Shown here: piece after piece, positions 25,440 through 33,842 of the stretch
Layout of the letters: each line of letters opens with the position of its first letter
Numbering within the stretch: position 1 is the stretch's first letter
Assembly (NCBI GenBank): GCA_050248915.1
Contig: JBFWRL010000007.1
Span: forward strand, 11,606-75,605
From: GCA-2770975 sp050248915
GTDB taxonomy: Bacteria > Cyanobacteriota > Sericytochromatia > UBA7694
DNA length: 64,000 nucleotides
Direction of reading: 5' to 3'
The notes under the pieces: model-generated
Told to the model about the DNA's origin: nothing
Database searches by the model: none
The model's input: only the letters and a program-made list of their open reading frames with translations
Position numbers and translations under genes: made by a program

Positions 25440-25667
25440 CTAATTTCTGAGACTCAGGGCAGGGGCCACTTCGGGCTCGGCCCGCAGTGGAATTTGGCGA
25501 CGCGCCAGCAGACACTGCAGTTGAAAAGGGCTCAGCCCCGTCATGGCCATGATTTGGCGCAAATTCAAGCGCTTCTGTTCGTAGAGCATCAGGGTGATTT
25601 CAAGACTCAGCTCTTCTTCAGTCATTCCCAGGGTCTTGAGTGTGGCATCTGAGATATGTAGACTCAT
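25440..25667 (-). CDS. UPF0175 family small protein (antitoxin-like)
   Basis: The 75-residue protein follows the UPF0175 pattern: E-I-T-L-M-L-Y-E-Q-K-R-L-N-L-R-Q-I-M-A-M-T-G-L-S-P-F-Q-L-Q-C-L-L-A-R-R-Q-I-P, that is a helix-turn-helix-like region near residues 25-62. Members are predicted DNA-binding proteins, some of them antitoxins paired with PIN or DUF3368 toxins. No toxin partner is adjacent, so here it stands alone, 73 bases after priA. The ATG has aaggaa upstream. Confidence 0.72.
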   Translation of the reverse strand: MSLHISDATLKTLGMTEEELSLEITLMLYEQKRLNLRQIMAMTGLSPFQLQCLLARRQIPLRAEPEVAPALSLRN

Positions 25668-25740
25668 GGCAAGATTCCTTCTCTGTCATCGTATAGGTCT
25701 CTATTCCCGATTATTAAGAAATGTAAACCTGCTTGTACTT

Positions 25741-28182
25741 TTATAACATGCTATAGGGGTCAATATCTACGACCAAACGCTGAACCTCTGATGCGTACTG
25801 GCGACTGAGCTTGTGCAAGAGCGCACGCAAGGCCTGTAATTCAGGAATTTTTAAGAGCAATTGCACCAAAAACAAACTCCGAATCCGCTCAATCGGTGCA
25901 GGACTCGGCCCCAAAATTTGTAAATCGGCCGGCCCACGCTGGCGCAAATCTGTTGCAAAGGCCTGGGCCACCTGCAGCGCCAATTCCTGACGGGGATGAA
26001 CAAAGATCAGGCGTACGAGCGAGCCAAAAGGCGGGTAGTGTAAGTCCTGGCGGTGCAATAATTCGTCTTGGGCAAAAGCCGCATAATCATGGTTGATCGC
26101 ATGGCGAATGGCCATATGTTCGGGCGCATAGGTCTGCAAATAGACACGAGCCGGCAAATCCCCCCGGCCCCCCCGCCCGGCGGCCTGGGTTAAGAGCTGA
26201 AAGGTGCGCTCAGCAGCCCGAAAATCGGGCAGATTTAAGGCCAAATCTGCCACCATCAGGCCGACCACCGTCACTTTGGGGAAATCCAGCCCCTTGGCCA
26301 CCATCTGGGTGCCGATCATAATATTGGCCCGGCCAGAGCCAAATTCATCCAAGAGCGCCAAATGCGCGTGTTTGGCACTGGTGGTATCGCGATCCAAACG
26401 CACTGTGCGTGCGCCAGGAAAGAGCTTGTGGGTGAGCTCTTCGAGTTTTTGGGTGCCCAGGCCAAAACTGCGAATGGCATCACTTTGGCAGTGGGGACAT
26501 TTTTTCGGTGGTGGGCAGTGATAATCACAATAATGGCATTTGAGCCGCTCATCGCTGCGGTGATAAGTCAAACTCACCGCACAGAGCGGGCAATGCAAGG
26601 TCTCGCCACAGCTGCGACAGAGCACGGTGGCAGCGTAGCCCCGGCGATTGAGCAGCAGAATGATCTGTTCTTCACGTTTGAGTGCCTCTTCGATGGCCAG
26701 CTTGAGCGGCGGGCTAAAAGCGGTGGCCTTGCCCTCGTAATTGCGCATATCCACCACACTGACCGGTGGCAGAGGCTGCGAATGAACGCGGTTGGGCATT
26801 TGCAAATAGGGATAATCGCCCTGAATCGCGCGGTAATAGCTCTCCAGCCGGGGTGTGGCGCTGCCGAGCAAAACCAGCCCCTTGTTCAGCCAGGCCCGGC
26901 CCAAGGCCAAGGTCCGGGCATCATAGCGCAGGCCGTTGTCCTGTTTAAAGCTGGATTCATGCTCTTCGTCGATCACGATCAGACGCAGATTTTTGACCGG
27001 CGCAAAAATCGCCGAACGGGCCCCCACCACAATCGGCGCCTCGCCATCGCGGATCCGCTCCCATTCGTCGAGATACTCCCCTTCGCCCAGACCACTGTGT
27101 AAAATGGCCACCTGCTCGCCAAAGAAGCCACGCAGGCGCATCAGCATCATCGGCGTCAGCGATATTTCGGGCAGCAAAAATATACAGCCCCCATCTTGCT
27201 CCACGACCCGCGCCATGGTGTGCATATAGACTTCGGTTTTGCCGGAACCTGTCACCCCATGTAAAAGTGCCACGGGCTCGGGCTGGGGTGGGTTTTCCAA
27301 TGCGGCAAGCAATTGCTCTAAAACGGCCTCTTGATCGGCAGTCAGGGTCGGGCGCTTTTGCGGTTCACTCGACAGCGATGACAGGGGAATGCGGCGCAGC
27401 CGGGCATTGGAGATATCCACAGCGCCTTTTTCTTCGAGTTTGTTGATCGTGACGGTATTGGTCTCGGCCTGCTCACAGAGCTCGGTGAGGGTCAAATAGC
27501 CCCCGGCCTGACGCAAGGTGCGCAAGACCCCTGATTGTCGAGGCGTGAGGCCTGTGGGCTCTTTGAGATAACTGACAAAGAGCTGGGTGCGGGGCTGGAC
27601 CTTGGGGCGCATTTCGTCGTAAATTTCAATCAATTGCTGCTGACGCAGGGTGTCGAGCCAGCCCTGTAAACGGTTGCCAAATTTGCGTTTGCAGCCCGTA
27701 AAGGTCTTCCAACTGGGGGCCGAGGCGATCAGGTATTTGCCAAAATCCACCAAATCGGGCTGCAAGACAAACTCACTTTCCAAGCGGGCCACAAATTCAG
27801 CCACAGGCAAAGTCGGGGCGATCAGACGGCGAATTGAGCCGGTCAATTGTCGGGGCAGGGCCGTGGCCAAAACCTGGCTAAGCGAACAGAGGTAATACTG
27901 GGCAATCCAGTGCAGCCATTTGAGAAATTTGGGCTCTAATAATTGCTGCTGAGAGAGACTCTGCAAGGGGCGGGCCCGCATCGCAGGTGGGCTTTGATGC
28001 AAGCGCACAACAAACCCCATGCGCAGCCGTGAACCAAAAGGCACGGTGGCCTGCTGCCCCAAACCAATTTGTTTGCGCAGGCTCTCAGGCACACTATAGG
28101 TATAAACTTCCCGTTCCACGTGGGCGGGCAGATCTTCGATCAAGACATCGGCAAAGAGGGGAGACGAAACTAAAGCATGCAT
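25741..28182 (-). CDS. priA: primosomal protein N' (PriA helicase)
   Basis: The 813-residue protein restarts stalled replication forks by binding forked DNA and loading the replicative helicase. The N-terminal 3'-end-binding domain (residues 10-100, FADVLIEDLPAHVEREVYTY) precedes the helicase: Walker A GVTGSGKTEVYM, DEEH box, LGSATP motif III, and QAAGRGGRGD in the second RecA lobe. Between the helicase lobes lie the paired Cys zinc motifs CRSCGETLHCPLC and CHYCDY...CPHC. All family elements are present and the length is normal. The short UPF0175 gene follows. Confidence 0.97.
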   Translation of the reverse strand: MHALVSSPLFADVLIEDLPAHVEREVYTYSVPESLRKQIGLGQQATVPFGSRLRMGFVVRLHQSPPAMRARPLQSLSQQQLLEPKFLKWLHWIAQYYLCSLSQVLATALPRQLTGSIRRLIAPTLPVAEFVARLESEFVLQPDLVDFGKYLIASAPSWKTFTGCKRKFGNRLQGWLDTLRQQQLIEIYDEMRPKVQPRTQLFVSYLKEPTGLTPRQSGVLRTLRQAGGYLTLTELCEQAETNTVTINKLEEKGAVDISNARLRRIPLSSLSSEPQKRPTLTADQEAVLEQLLAALENPPQPEPVALLHGVTGSGKTEVYMHTMARVVEQDGGCIFLLPEISLTPMMLMRLRGFFGEQVAILHSGLGEGEYLDEWERIRDGEAPIVVGARSAIFAPVKNLRLIVIDEEHESSFKQDNGLRYDARTLALGRAWLNKGLVLLGSATPRLESYYRAIQGDYPYLQMPNRVHSQPLPPVSVVDMRNYEGKATAFSPPLKLAIEEALKREEQIILLLNRRGYAATVLCRSCGETLHCPLCAVSLTYHRSDERLKCHYCDYHCPPPKKCPHCQSDAIRSFGLGTQKLEELTHKLFPGARTVRLDRDTTSAKHAHLALLDEFGSGRANIMIGTQMVAKGLDFPKVTVVGLMVADLALNLPDFRAAERTFQLLTQAAGRGGRGDLPARVYLQTYAPEHMAIRHAINHDYAAFAQDELLHRQDLHYPPFGSLVRLIFVHPRQELALQVAQAFATDLRQRGPADLQILGPSPAPIERIRSLFLVQLLLKIPELQALRALLHKLSRQYASEVQRLVVDIDPYSML

Positions 28183-28423
28183 ATTTTAAGTTTACCAGTG
28201 GGCACCGGCCCCAGGATCAAGTCCCCAGGTTAAAATCTGGAACCCCCAGAAAGCAAAGGAAAAAGAGCCTTATTAAGCGAGAAGAACGCCGTGGAGCCAA
28301 AATAAGAATTAACCATTTATTAAACTTCGCTTACCTCAAATATAAGAATGTTTTTATTCGCTCTTTGCGATATGATAGACATAAGCTCCAAGTGTTAAAA
28401 AAAGCGTAAAGAGGAATTCAAAG

Positions 28424-29641
28424 ATGACCGGAAGTGTACAATTCTCCAACCAACAGTGGCTCGTTCGTTCTCTGGATAAAAATAACAATAACGTGATGGA
28501 TGAACTCAAACTTGATCCCCGCGTCAAAGACAAAGTTGACACAGATAAAAATGGCGAAGTCAGCCGCAATGAATTGACCTCCGCCCTGCAGTCCGACGCC
28601 GTGGAAATTAACCAAGGCGTGATCACCGAAAGCAAAGGCATTCAGATCTACACCAAAGGTCTCGAAACTCTGAAAAACGTTCACACCACCGCCAGCAATT
28701 CTTGGGGCCACGTCTTCACCCCCAGCTTCTTTCAAGATGATACCCTGGGTGAGCGCTACAACAAACTCGTCGACAGCAACCGCGCTTATACCTCCGCCAT
28801 CGATCGCCAAGAATCTGCGCTGCGCTCCATTCGCGATATGACCGCCAATGCCCCTGATGCCACCTCCCGCGCTCTGCATATTCAAGCCGATACCACCCTG
28901 CGCAGCGCCAGCTGGCGGACCTGGACAGGCACTTTCCAGAATCTGCTCGCCATGGGCAATAGCTCCGATGAGCACACCGTGCGTCAGATGGAAATGGCCA
29001 ATACCAATTTCCAAGCCGCTTTTGAAACCCTCAACAACACCATGCGCTCGATCGCCGACCAGACCAAAAATCTGCCCGACGTGCAGGCCGCTTTAAAAGC
29101 CACCGACAATTCCATTTCCAAAGCCTTTAGCAATATCACCCAGATTGAAAACGCCAGCATTTCTGCTCAAGATGTGGGCAGCAAACTCGACAAATTGGCC
29201 GACGAAACCCAGGCCAAAGCTACTGGCCGTACGACTCCCTTTGCTTTGACCGGTGCTGGGATTGGCGCGGTTGCTGGTGCAGCCATCGGCTTCTTCGCTG
29301 GTGGTAAAACTATCAAAGCCGCTGGCTTTGGGGCTGGGATTGGCTTGGCCGCCTCTGCAGGCATCGGCGCTATGATTGGCAGCAGCATCGACAGCAAGTA
29401 CAAAGGGGCTGCCGACGACCTGCGCAACCTCTCCAGCGAAGTGCGCAGCTACAACCCTGCTGCCGAAAAAGGCAAGCTGCTGGATGAAACCCAGAAAACC
29501 TACGGCGCCATGCTCGAAGCCCGTGAGCACCACGATCTGGACAATGCCCAGGTCAGCGCCAATAATTTCCGCAGCATCCAGAGCCGCGTGGCTCCTGTTG
29601 AAAAACAATCCGAGCGCATTCTCGGAGCGTACAAAAAGTAA
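28424..29641 (+). CDS. EF-hand protein with a glycine-zipper membrane segment
   Basis: The 405-residue protein opens with two calcium-loop-like segments: a degenerate one at residues 18-29 (DKNNNNVMDELK) and a canonical loop at residues 39-50 (D39, D41, N43, G44, E50). A long helical region follows. At about residues 268-325, GAGIGAVAGAAIGFFAGG and GFGAGIGLAASAGIGAMIG form a glycine-zipper hairpin able to insert into or associate with membranes. No signal peptide is seen. The gene has an agagg site, a tatgat -10-like element about 50 bases upstream and an excellent terminator downstream, so it is a single-gene unit. Function is unknown; toxin-like or envelope roles are both conceivable. Confidence 0.8.
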   Translation: MTGSVQFSNQQWLVRSLDKNNNNVMDELKLDPRVKDKVDTDKNGEVSRNELTSALQSDAVEINQGVITESKGIQIYTKGLETLKNVHTTASNSWGHVFTPSFFQDDTLGERYNKLVDSNRAYTSAIDRQESALRSIRDMTANAPDATSRALHIQADTTLRSASWRTWTGTFQNLLAMGNSSDEHTVRQMEMANTNFQAAFETLNNTMRSIADQTKNLPDVQAALKATDNSISKAFSNITQIENASISAQDVGSKLDKLADETQAKATGRTTPFALTGAGIGAVAGAAIGFFAGGKTIKAAGFGAGIGLAASAGIGAMIGSSIDSKYKGAADDLRNLSSEVRSYNPAAEKGKLLDETQKTYGAMLEAREHHDLDNAQVSANNFRSIQSRVAPVEKQSERILGAYKK

Positions 29642-29676
29642 GAATTTTTTCCCTCCCTCTTTATTAACACTTGAGT

Positions 29677-29707
29677 TGGCCAGTTACGAAACTGGCCATT
29701 TTTTTTT
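29677..29707 (+). terminator. intrinsic terminator after the EF-hand gene
   Basis: A 9-bp stem (tggccagtt paired with aactggcca) with a 4-base loop is followed by nine T residues, a textbook rho-independent terminator 35 bases past the stop codon. Confidence 0.93.
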
Positions 29708-29778
29708 AGGCGGGCAAAACAAGCTTGCTTGTTCCCAGGCTACAATAGATAAATCCAGCGTTTTCCAGGAGTTGTTTC

Positions 29779-30900
29779 ATGCAAGTATCCAACGGCCCCA
29801 ACCCCCTCTTGAGTATTTTGGCTTCGACTAACGCTCAGCCAACATCAACTAACGCTCAGCCAACATCAACTAACGCTCAGCCGACGGCTAAGCCGGATGT
29901 GCATGTCGCCAACCCCGTGATCAAAGGGCAGATTCCTGCCAAACTGGATTTTCAGGCCCTGCCGAGCCAACCGGCTTATGAACAGGCCGTGAAACAATTG
30001 GAAAGCCGCGTTGATGCTGATGTTGCTTTGCAAAACACCAACAAAAAACAACCGCTGTATTTGCGTCAAAACTACCAATCGCGGCTCTTAACCCAGCCCC
30101 AACCCACGGGCAAAGGCACGGTGGTGCTCTTTCATGGCTATACAGCTGGGCCCTGGCAATTTAAAGAGGCCGAAGAGCTGTTTTTTAAAGCCGGTTACAA
30201 CGTCTATGTGCCGCGCATTCCCGGCCACGGTTTTATGAAACCCAATGGCACACCCACGGGCGAAAAAATGGTCGACACCTGGGAAGTCAAAACCTACGAC
30301 GATTTTGTCGCTCAGGTTCATGCTGATGTGAGTGCGTTGGGTGGCCCGGTGCAGGCCATTGGTCTGTCTGGGGGCGCCAATTTGGCTCTGCGCATGGGTG
30401 AGCGCTTCAGCGATCTCAAATCTGTGACCGCCATGGCCCCGTATATTGGCCCCGACGACAAACTCAAACCCACCGATGGCCTCTTACATCTGGTTGATCG
30501 CTATACACCGATCAAGCTCAGCTATTTGCTCGACATGAAAAACTACAACAAAAACACCTGGGTCTCTGCTGACAATCCCATGCCCCATACCCAAGGCACC
30601 CTCAACAATGCCTACGCCATGTTCAGTGTCGGTAGCCGCGTCGAAAAGGTGCAGGTGCCAATGCAGGTCTTTACCACCGAAGGCGACGTGCTGGCAGGCG
30701 AAAAACCCGTCGAGAAGCTGCTGCAACGCTCAGGTGGCTTGCAAAAACATGGTTGGTACCATTTTGAGGCCCCCGACAAGGTGCCCCACGCCATGGCCAG
30801 CCCGATGCAAAACACCCAACCGGGCCAGGCTGTGGCCCTCTGGCAAATGGTCTTTGACACCATTGATCAGGGCCAACTCCATACCCGCCTGCCCCAATAA
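29779..30900 (+). CDS. alpha/beta hydrolase
   Basis: The 373-residue protein has the hydrolase core: VVLFHGYTAG (oxyanion region), the nucleophile elbow GLSGGAN (Ser about residue 198), an acid-loop candidate TTEGDVLAG and a final His in KVPHAMASP. It resembles carboxylesterase or monoacylglycerol-lipase-like enzymes, but the substrate is unknown. The N-terminal 110 residues are an extra region that begins with three STNAQPT repeats (residues 16-36). No signal peptide is found. The preceding ctacaatag may be its -10 element, and an aggag site precedes the ATG. Confidence 0.87.
   Translation: MQVSNGPNPLLSILASTNAQPTSTNAQPTSTNAQPTAKPDVHVANPVIKGQIPAKLDFQALPSQPAYEQAVKQLESRVDADVALQNTNKKQPLYLRQNYQSRLLTQPQPTGKGTVVLFHGYTAGPWQFKEAEELFFKAGYNVYVPRIPGHGFMKPNGTPTGEKMVDTWEVKTYDDFVAQVHADVSALGGPVQAIGLSGGANLALRMGERFSDLKSVTAMAPYIGPDDKLKPTDGLLHLVDRYTPIKLSYLLDMKNYNKNTWVSADNPMPHTQGTLNNAYAMFSVGSRVEKVQVPMQVFTTEGDVLAGEKPVEKLLQRSGGLQKHGWYHFEAPDKVPHAMASPMQNTQPGQAVALWQMVFDTIDQGQLHTRLPQ
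29824..29886 (+). repeat. three 21-bp in-frame tandem repeats in the hydrolase gene
   Basis: Units 29824-29844, 29845-29865 and 29866-29886 encode STNAQPT three times. Units one and two differ at one base, and unit three differs at its last few bases. Near identity at DNA level indicates recent slippage expansion in the N-terminal linker. Confidence 0.9.
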
Positions 30901-30924
30901 GCCCACTTAAACAGATTGAAACAA

Positions 30925-32031
30925 ATGCACAAGCCCATCCCCTATGTCGATTTAGCCGCCCAACATGCCCCGCTCAAAGCTGAATTGCTTTCAGCCGTAG
31001 CAGAGGTGCTCGATTCGGGCCAATTTGTGCTTGGGCCCGCCGTGGCGGAATTTGAAAAGGCCCTGGCGGAGCTGTGCCAAACCCCCCATGCGATTGGCGT
31101 CAATTCGGGTACCGACGCGCTGGTTCTGGCTTTGCAGGCCATGGGCATCGGCCCCGGGGATGAGGTGATTACCCCCACCAATTCGTTTGTGGCCTCGGCC
31201 AGTGCGATTGCCCTGGTGGGTGCCCGGCCTGTGCTGGCTGACGTCGGCGACGATTACCAACTGAGCCCCCAGGCTTTCGAAGCGGCGATCAGCCCCCACA
31301 CCAAAGCGGTGATCCCCGTGCATCTAACCGGCCACCCTGCGCCCATGGGGGAGATTCTAGAAATCGCCAAGGCCCATCAATTGTGGGTACTCGAAGACGC
31401 CGCCCAGGCCATTCGCGCCGAATACCAAGGCCAACGGGTGGGCAGCTTGGGCCACGCGGGCGCCTTTAGTTTGCACCCGCTCAAAACCCTCAATGCCTGT
31501 GGCGACGGCGGTGCCCTCACCCTCAGCAACCCCGAATGGCTTGATGCAATTCTGCTGCGCCGCAACCTCGGCCTGCGCAGCCGCAACGACTGTGAGGTCT
31601 GGAGCAGCAATTCCCGGCTCGACAGTTTGCAAGCGGCCATGTTGCAAGTCAAACTGCGCCACCTCGAAAGCTGGACCCTCAAACGCCGTGCCAATGCCGC
31701 CCTCTACCGCACATGTTTGGCAGACATTCCCCAAGTTAAATGCCCCATCGAAACCCCTCTCGCTTTTGCGGTCTACCACACCTTTGTGATTCGGGCCCAG
31801 CAGCGCGACAAACTGCAGGCTTTTTTAAGCGAAAAAGGCATCGGCACCGCGATTCACTACCCTGTACCGATTCATTTGCAGACGGTGGGCAAAGCCCTGG
31901 GCTACCAATACGGTGACTTTCCTCAGGCCGAGCAACAGGCAAAAGAGATCTTGAGTCTGCCAATTTACCCCGAATTGAATTCAGAGCAGATTTTGAGGGT
32001 ATCTGAAGCCATTGGGCAGTTTTATCACTAA
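30925..32031 (+). CDS. DegT/DnrJ/EryC1/StrS family aminotransferase
   Basis: The 368-residue, PLP-dependent enzyme should aminate a nucleotide-linked keto-sugar for polysaccharide, glycan or glycolipid synthesis. Typical features are PYVDLAAQH at the start, GVNSGTDAL, DAAQA with Asp158 contacting the PLP ring nitrogen, FSLHPLKTLNACGDGG with Lys187 as the Schiff-base lysine, and HYPVPIHLQ near the end. Its size is normal. ATG 30925 is chosen over a TTG at 30916; neither has a clear ribosome-binding site. No other nucleotide-sugar gene is nearby, so the pathway is unknown. Confidence 0.93.
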   Translation: MHKPIPYVDLAAQHAPLKAELLSAVAEVLDSGQFVLGPAVAEFEKALAELCQTPHAIGVNSGTDALVLALQAMGIGPGDEVITPTNSFVASASAIALVGARPVLADVGDDYQLSPQAFEAAISPHTKAVIPVHLTGHPAPMGEILEIAKAHQLWVLEDAAQAIRAEYQGQRVGSLGHAGAFSLHPLKTLNACGDGGALTLSNPEWLDAILLRRNLGLRSRNDCEVWSSNSRLDSLQAAMLQVKLRHLESWTLKRRANAALYRTCLADIPQVKCPIETPLAFAVYHTFVIRAQQRDKLQAFLSEKGIGTAIHYPVPIHLQTVGKALGYQYGDFPQAEQQAKEILSLPIYPELNSEQILRVSEAIGQFYH

Positions 32032-32058
32032 ACAGATTGTATTCAGAAAAGCCAATAT

Positions 32059-32084
32059 TGTACAGTAAACTGTACAGGAGGTGA
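32059..32084 (+). promoter_or_regulatory. yefM operator palindrome and overlapping Shine-Dalgarno site
   Basis: Positions 32059-32076 form a perfect palindrome tgtacagt-aa-actgtaca with two TGTACA hexamers whose centres lie 12 bases apart. TGTACA-core palindromes are the known binding sites for YefM in E. coli. The last base is shared with a strong Shine-Dalgarno aggaggtga (32076-32084), 7 bases from the ATG. Autorepression by the YefM-YoeB complex is inferred. Confidence 0.8.
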
Positions 32085-32091
32085 TTCAATC

Positions 32092-32343
32092 ATGAAAGCC
32101 ATCAGTTATACAACCGTTCGCCAAAATTTTGCCCAAACCATGGATGAAGTTTGCCAGGATCATGCCCCTGTGATTGTCACGCGTAAACAAAATGAATCTG
32201 TGGTGATTATTTCTCTGGCCGATTACCATGCCATGGAAGAAACGGCCTATTTGCTGCGCTCGCCCAAAAATGCCCGCCGTTTGCTGAATGCCGCCTTGGA
32301 ACTTGAAAATCAGCAAGGACAAGAACGGACCCTGTTGGAGTGA
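32092..32343 (+). CDS. yefM: YefM/Phd-family antitoxin
   Basis: The 83-residue protein is the antitoxin of a type II pair. It has the typical MKAISYTTVRQNFAQTMDEVCQDHAPVIVTRK beginning, ESVVIISLADYHAMEETAYLL in the middle and a C-terminal toxin-binding tail. The N-terminal domain should dimerise and bind the TGTACA palindrome just upstream. It overlaps the toxin gene by 4 bases (GTGA). Confidence 0.95.
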   Translation: MKAISYTTVRQNFAQTMDEVCQDHAPVIVTRKQNESVVIISLADYHAMEETAYLLRSPKNARRLLNAALELENQQGQERTLLE

Positions 32344-32594
32344 AGCTCATTTTTTCTGAGGGCGCTTGGGAAGACACTCTCTTTTGGCAAAAAACAGACA
32401 AAAAAATCCTCTTCCGAATCAATCTGCTGATCAAAGAAATTTGTCGCACCCCTTATGAGGGGATTGGCAAACCCGAGTCCCTCAAACATGCCCTGGCAGG
32501 CTATTGGTCTCGGCGCATCAATGATGAACACCGAATTGTCTATAAAGTCGAAGGGGAATCGCTATTAATAGCACAATTGCGCTACCACTATTGA
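32340..32594 (+). CDS. yoeB: YoeB-family mRNA interferase toxin
   Basis: The 84-residue product is a RelE-superfamily ribosome-dependent endoribonuclease. The family pattern is complete: FSEGAWEDTLFWQKTDKKIL, KPESLKHALAGYWSRRINDEHRIVYKV and a C-terminal QLRYHY whose His and Tyr, with Glu and Arg of the RRINDEHR region, are the expected catalytic set. It starts with GTG overlapping the antitoxin stop. YefM should neutralise it by direct binding. Confidence 0.95.
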   Translation: MKLIFSEGAWEDTLFWQKTDKKILFRINLLIKEICRTPYEGIGKPESLKHALAGYWSRRINDEHRIVYKVEGESLLIAQLRYHY

Positions 32595-32647
32595 GAGAAT
32601 GAAAAAAGAAGAAGATTAAACAATCTCATTGAATAGGGAGAACATCT

Positions 32648-33793
32648 TTGCGCTCATCTTTGTTTTTTCTAAAGGGACGGCTTCGATTCTTTCTCCTTTT
32701 TGTTTTGCTGAGTAGTTGTAGACAACCTCATTCTACTAACACAGGCGACATTGGCCTATTATCTTTGGCCTGGGATCAGGGCCAAGTTCCACATTTGCTG
32801 TTCAAATACAATTATCTTTCAGGCACTCCAGATAACGCTATCAGTGAGACGCGGTATTATCAGCTCAATGTCCTTCAGCCAGAAGCCCCTGTTTTAACAG
32901 AAATCGACCAAAATACAATGCGGGCTAAAATTCCACCTTCCAACATGTCGGGACGGGAGTTGTTGGCCAAAAATCATAAAAAACTCAGGCCTTTTCCCGA
33001 TGACACAATCGCCCGGATTCTGGACTACAATATCGAGGCTTGCAGCTTGGATCCCAGCCAGCAGTGGCTTTTGGTCGCCCACCGTCAAAGTCAACCTTTC
33101 CCTAAAACCTCCGAGCTGGTTTACAGCCTGTATCAAATCGAGGATAAGACCTATCGCAATATCAAAGGATTGGCGTCTATACCCGGCTCCAGCGATCCTC
33201 AACGCGAAGTGATACTCAGTTGGACCGGTTTTGGCTACGATGTTTTGGTGGAATATGAAGAAAAAGACCGGATCTACCACGCTCGCAGCCAGATTGATCT
33301 GAATACAGCCGAGTTAAAGCCACTGACCGTGTTTAAAACTTATCTGAAAAGAGAGAGTACCGAAAAGCGTTGGAAAGCCAGCTTTACTCCTCTCAGTCGC
33401 CAGTTTAGACCCCGTCAAGACAATGAGAACGATGTCAAAGTTCTGGTTTGGGAAAGTGCCGATAAGGTACTTTTTCTTGAAAAAAAGGCCAATGACAAGG
33501 AAATCTATCTGATCAAGTATGACTTTAAAACCCAGACAGAGTCAGAAATGGCAAAGATGGAGCGGGAGCTGAGTTATTATGACTCTTTATTCATCCGCGA
33601 GCAAATCTCTCTTGCTCACAAAAAAGTAGTCTACCTGATTCCTAAAGTGAAAGAAGGCACGGATGAACTCTGGTTAAGTAATTTCGAAGGAACAGAGCGA
33701 AAGATGGTTCTCAACCGAATTCGGGATTTGCCCGTGGGTCTGTCCGAATATGTAAATGCAACAAGGATTATATTGCCTGAAATCGAGCCTTGA
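32648..33793 (+). CDS. predicted lipoprotein of unknown function
   Basis: The 381-residue protein starts at TTG 32648 with agggag 7 bases upstream. Its signal peptide ends in LLSSC (Cys24), so it should be lipid-anchored. The mature region is predicted strand-rich, with alternating polar strands such as YHARSQIDLNTAELKPL and VLVWESADKVLFLEKK, possibly a propeller-like fold, but no family is recognised. By eye it is more AT-rich and uses more AAA, GAA and TTT codons than its neighbours. It follows the toxin-antitoxin genes by 53 bases, so it may have arrived with them. Confidence 0.7.
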   Translation: MRSSLFFLKGRLRFFLLFVLLSSCRQPHSTNTGDIGLLSLAWDQGQVPHLLFKYNYLSGTPDNAISETRYYQLNVLQPEAPVLTEIDQNTMRAKIPPSNMSGRELLAKNHKKLRPFPDDTIARILDYNIEACSLDPSQQWLLVAHRQSQPFPKTSELVYSLYQIEDKTYRNIKGLASIPGSSDPQREVILSWTGFGYDVLVEYEEKDRIYHARSQIDLNTAELKPLTVFKTYLKRESTEKRWKASFTPLSRQFRPRQDNENDVKVLVWESADKVLFLEKKANDKEIYLIKYDFKTQTESEMAKMERELSYYDSLFIREQISLAHKKVVYLIPKVKEGTDELWLSNFEGTERKMVLNRIRDLPVGLSEYVNATRIILPEIEP

Positions 33794-33842
33794 GCTTTTC
33801 TGATTGGCTCCCGTTTTTTGCCTAAAACCCAACACCTAAAAC

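Noticed and set aside
27987..28409. Plus-strand open frame of about 140 codons at the priA start
   Set aside because: Mostly antisense to priA, with low-quality composition and no ribosome-binding site or recognisable motif.
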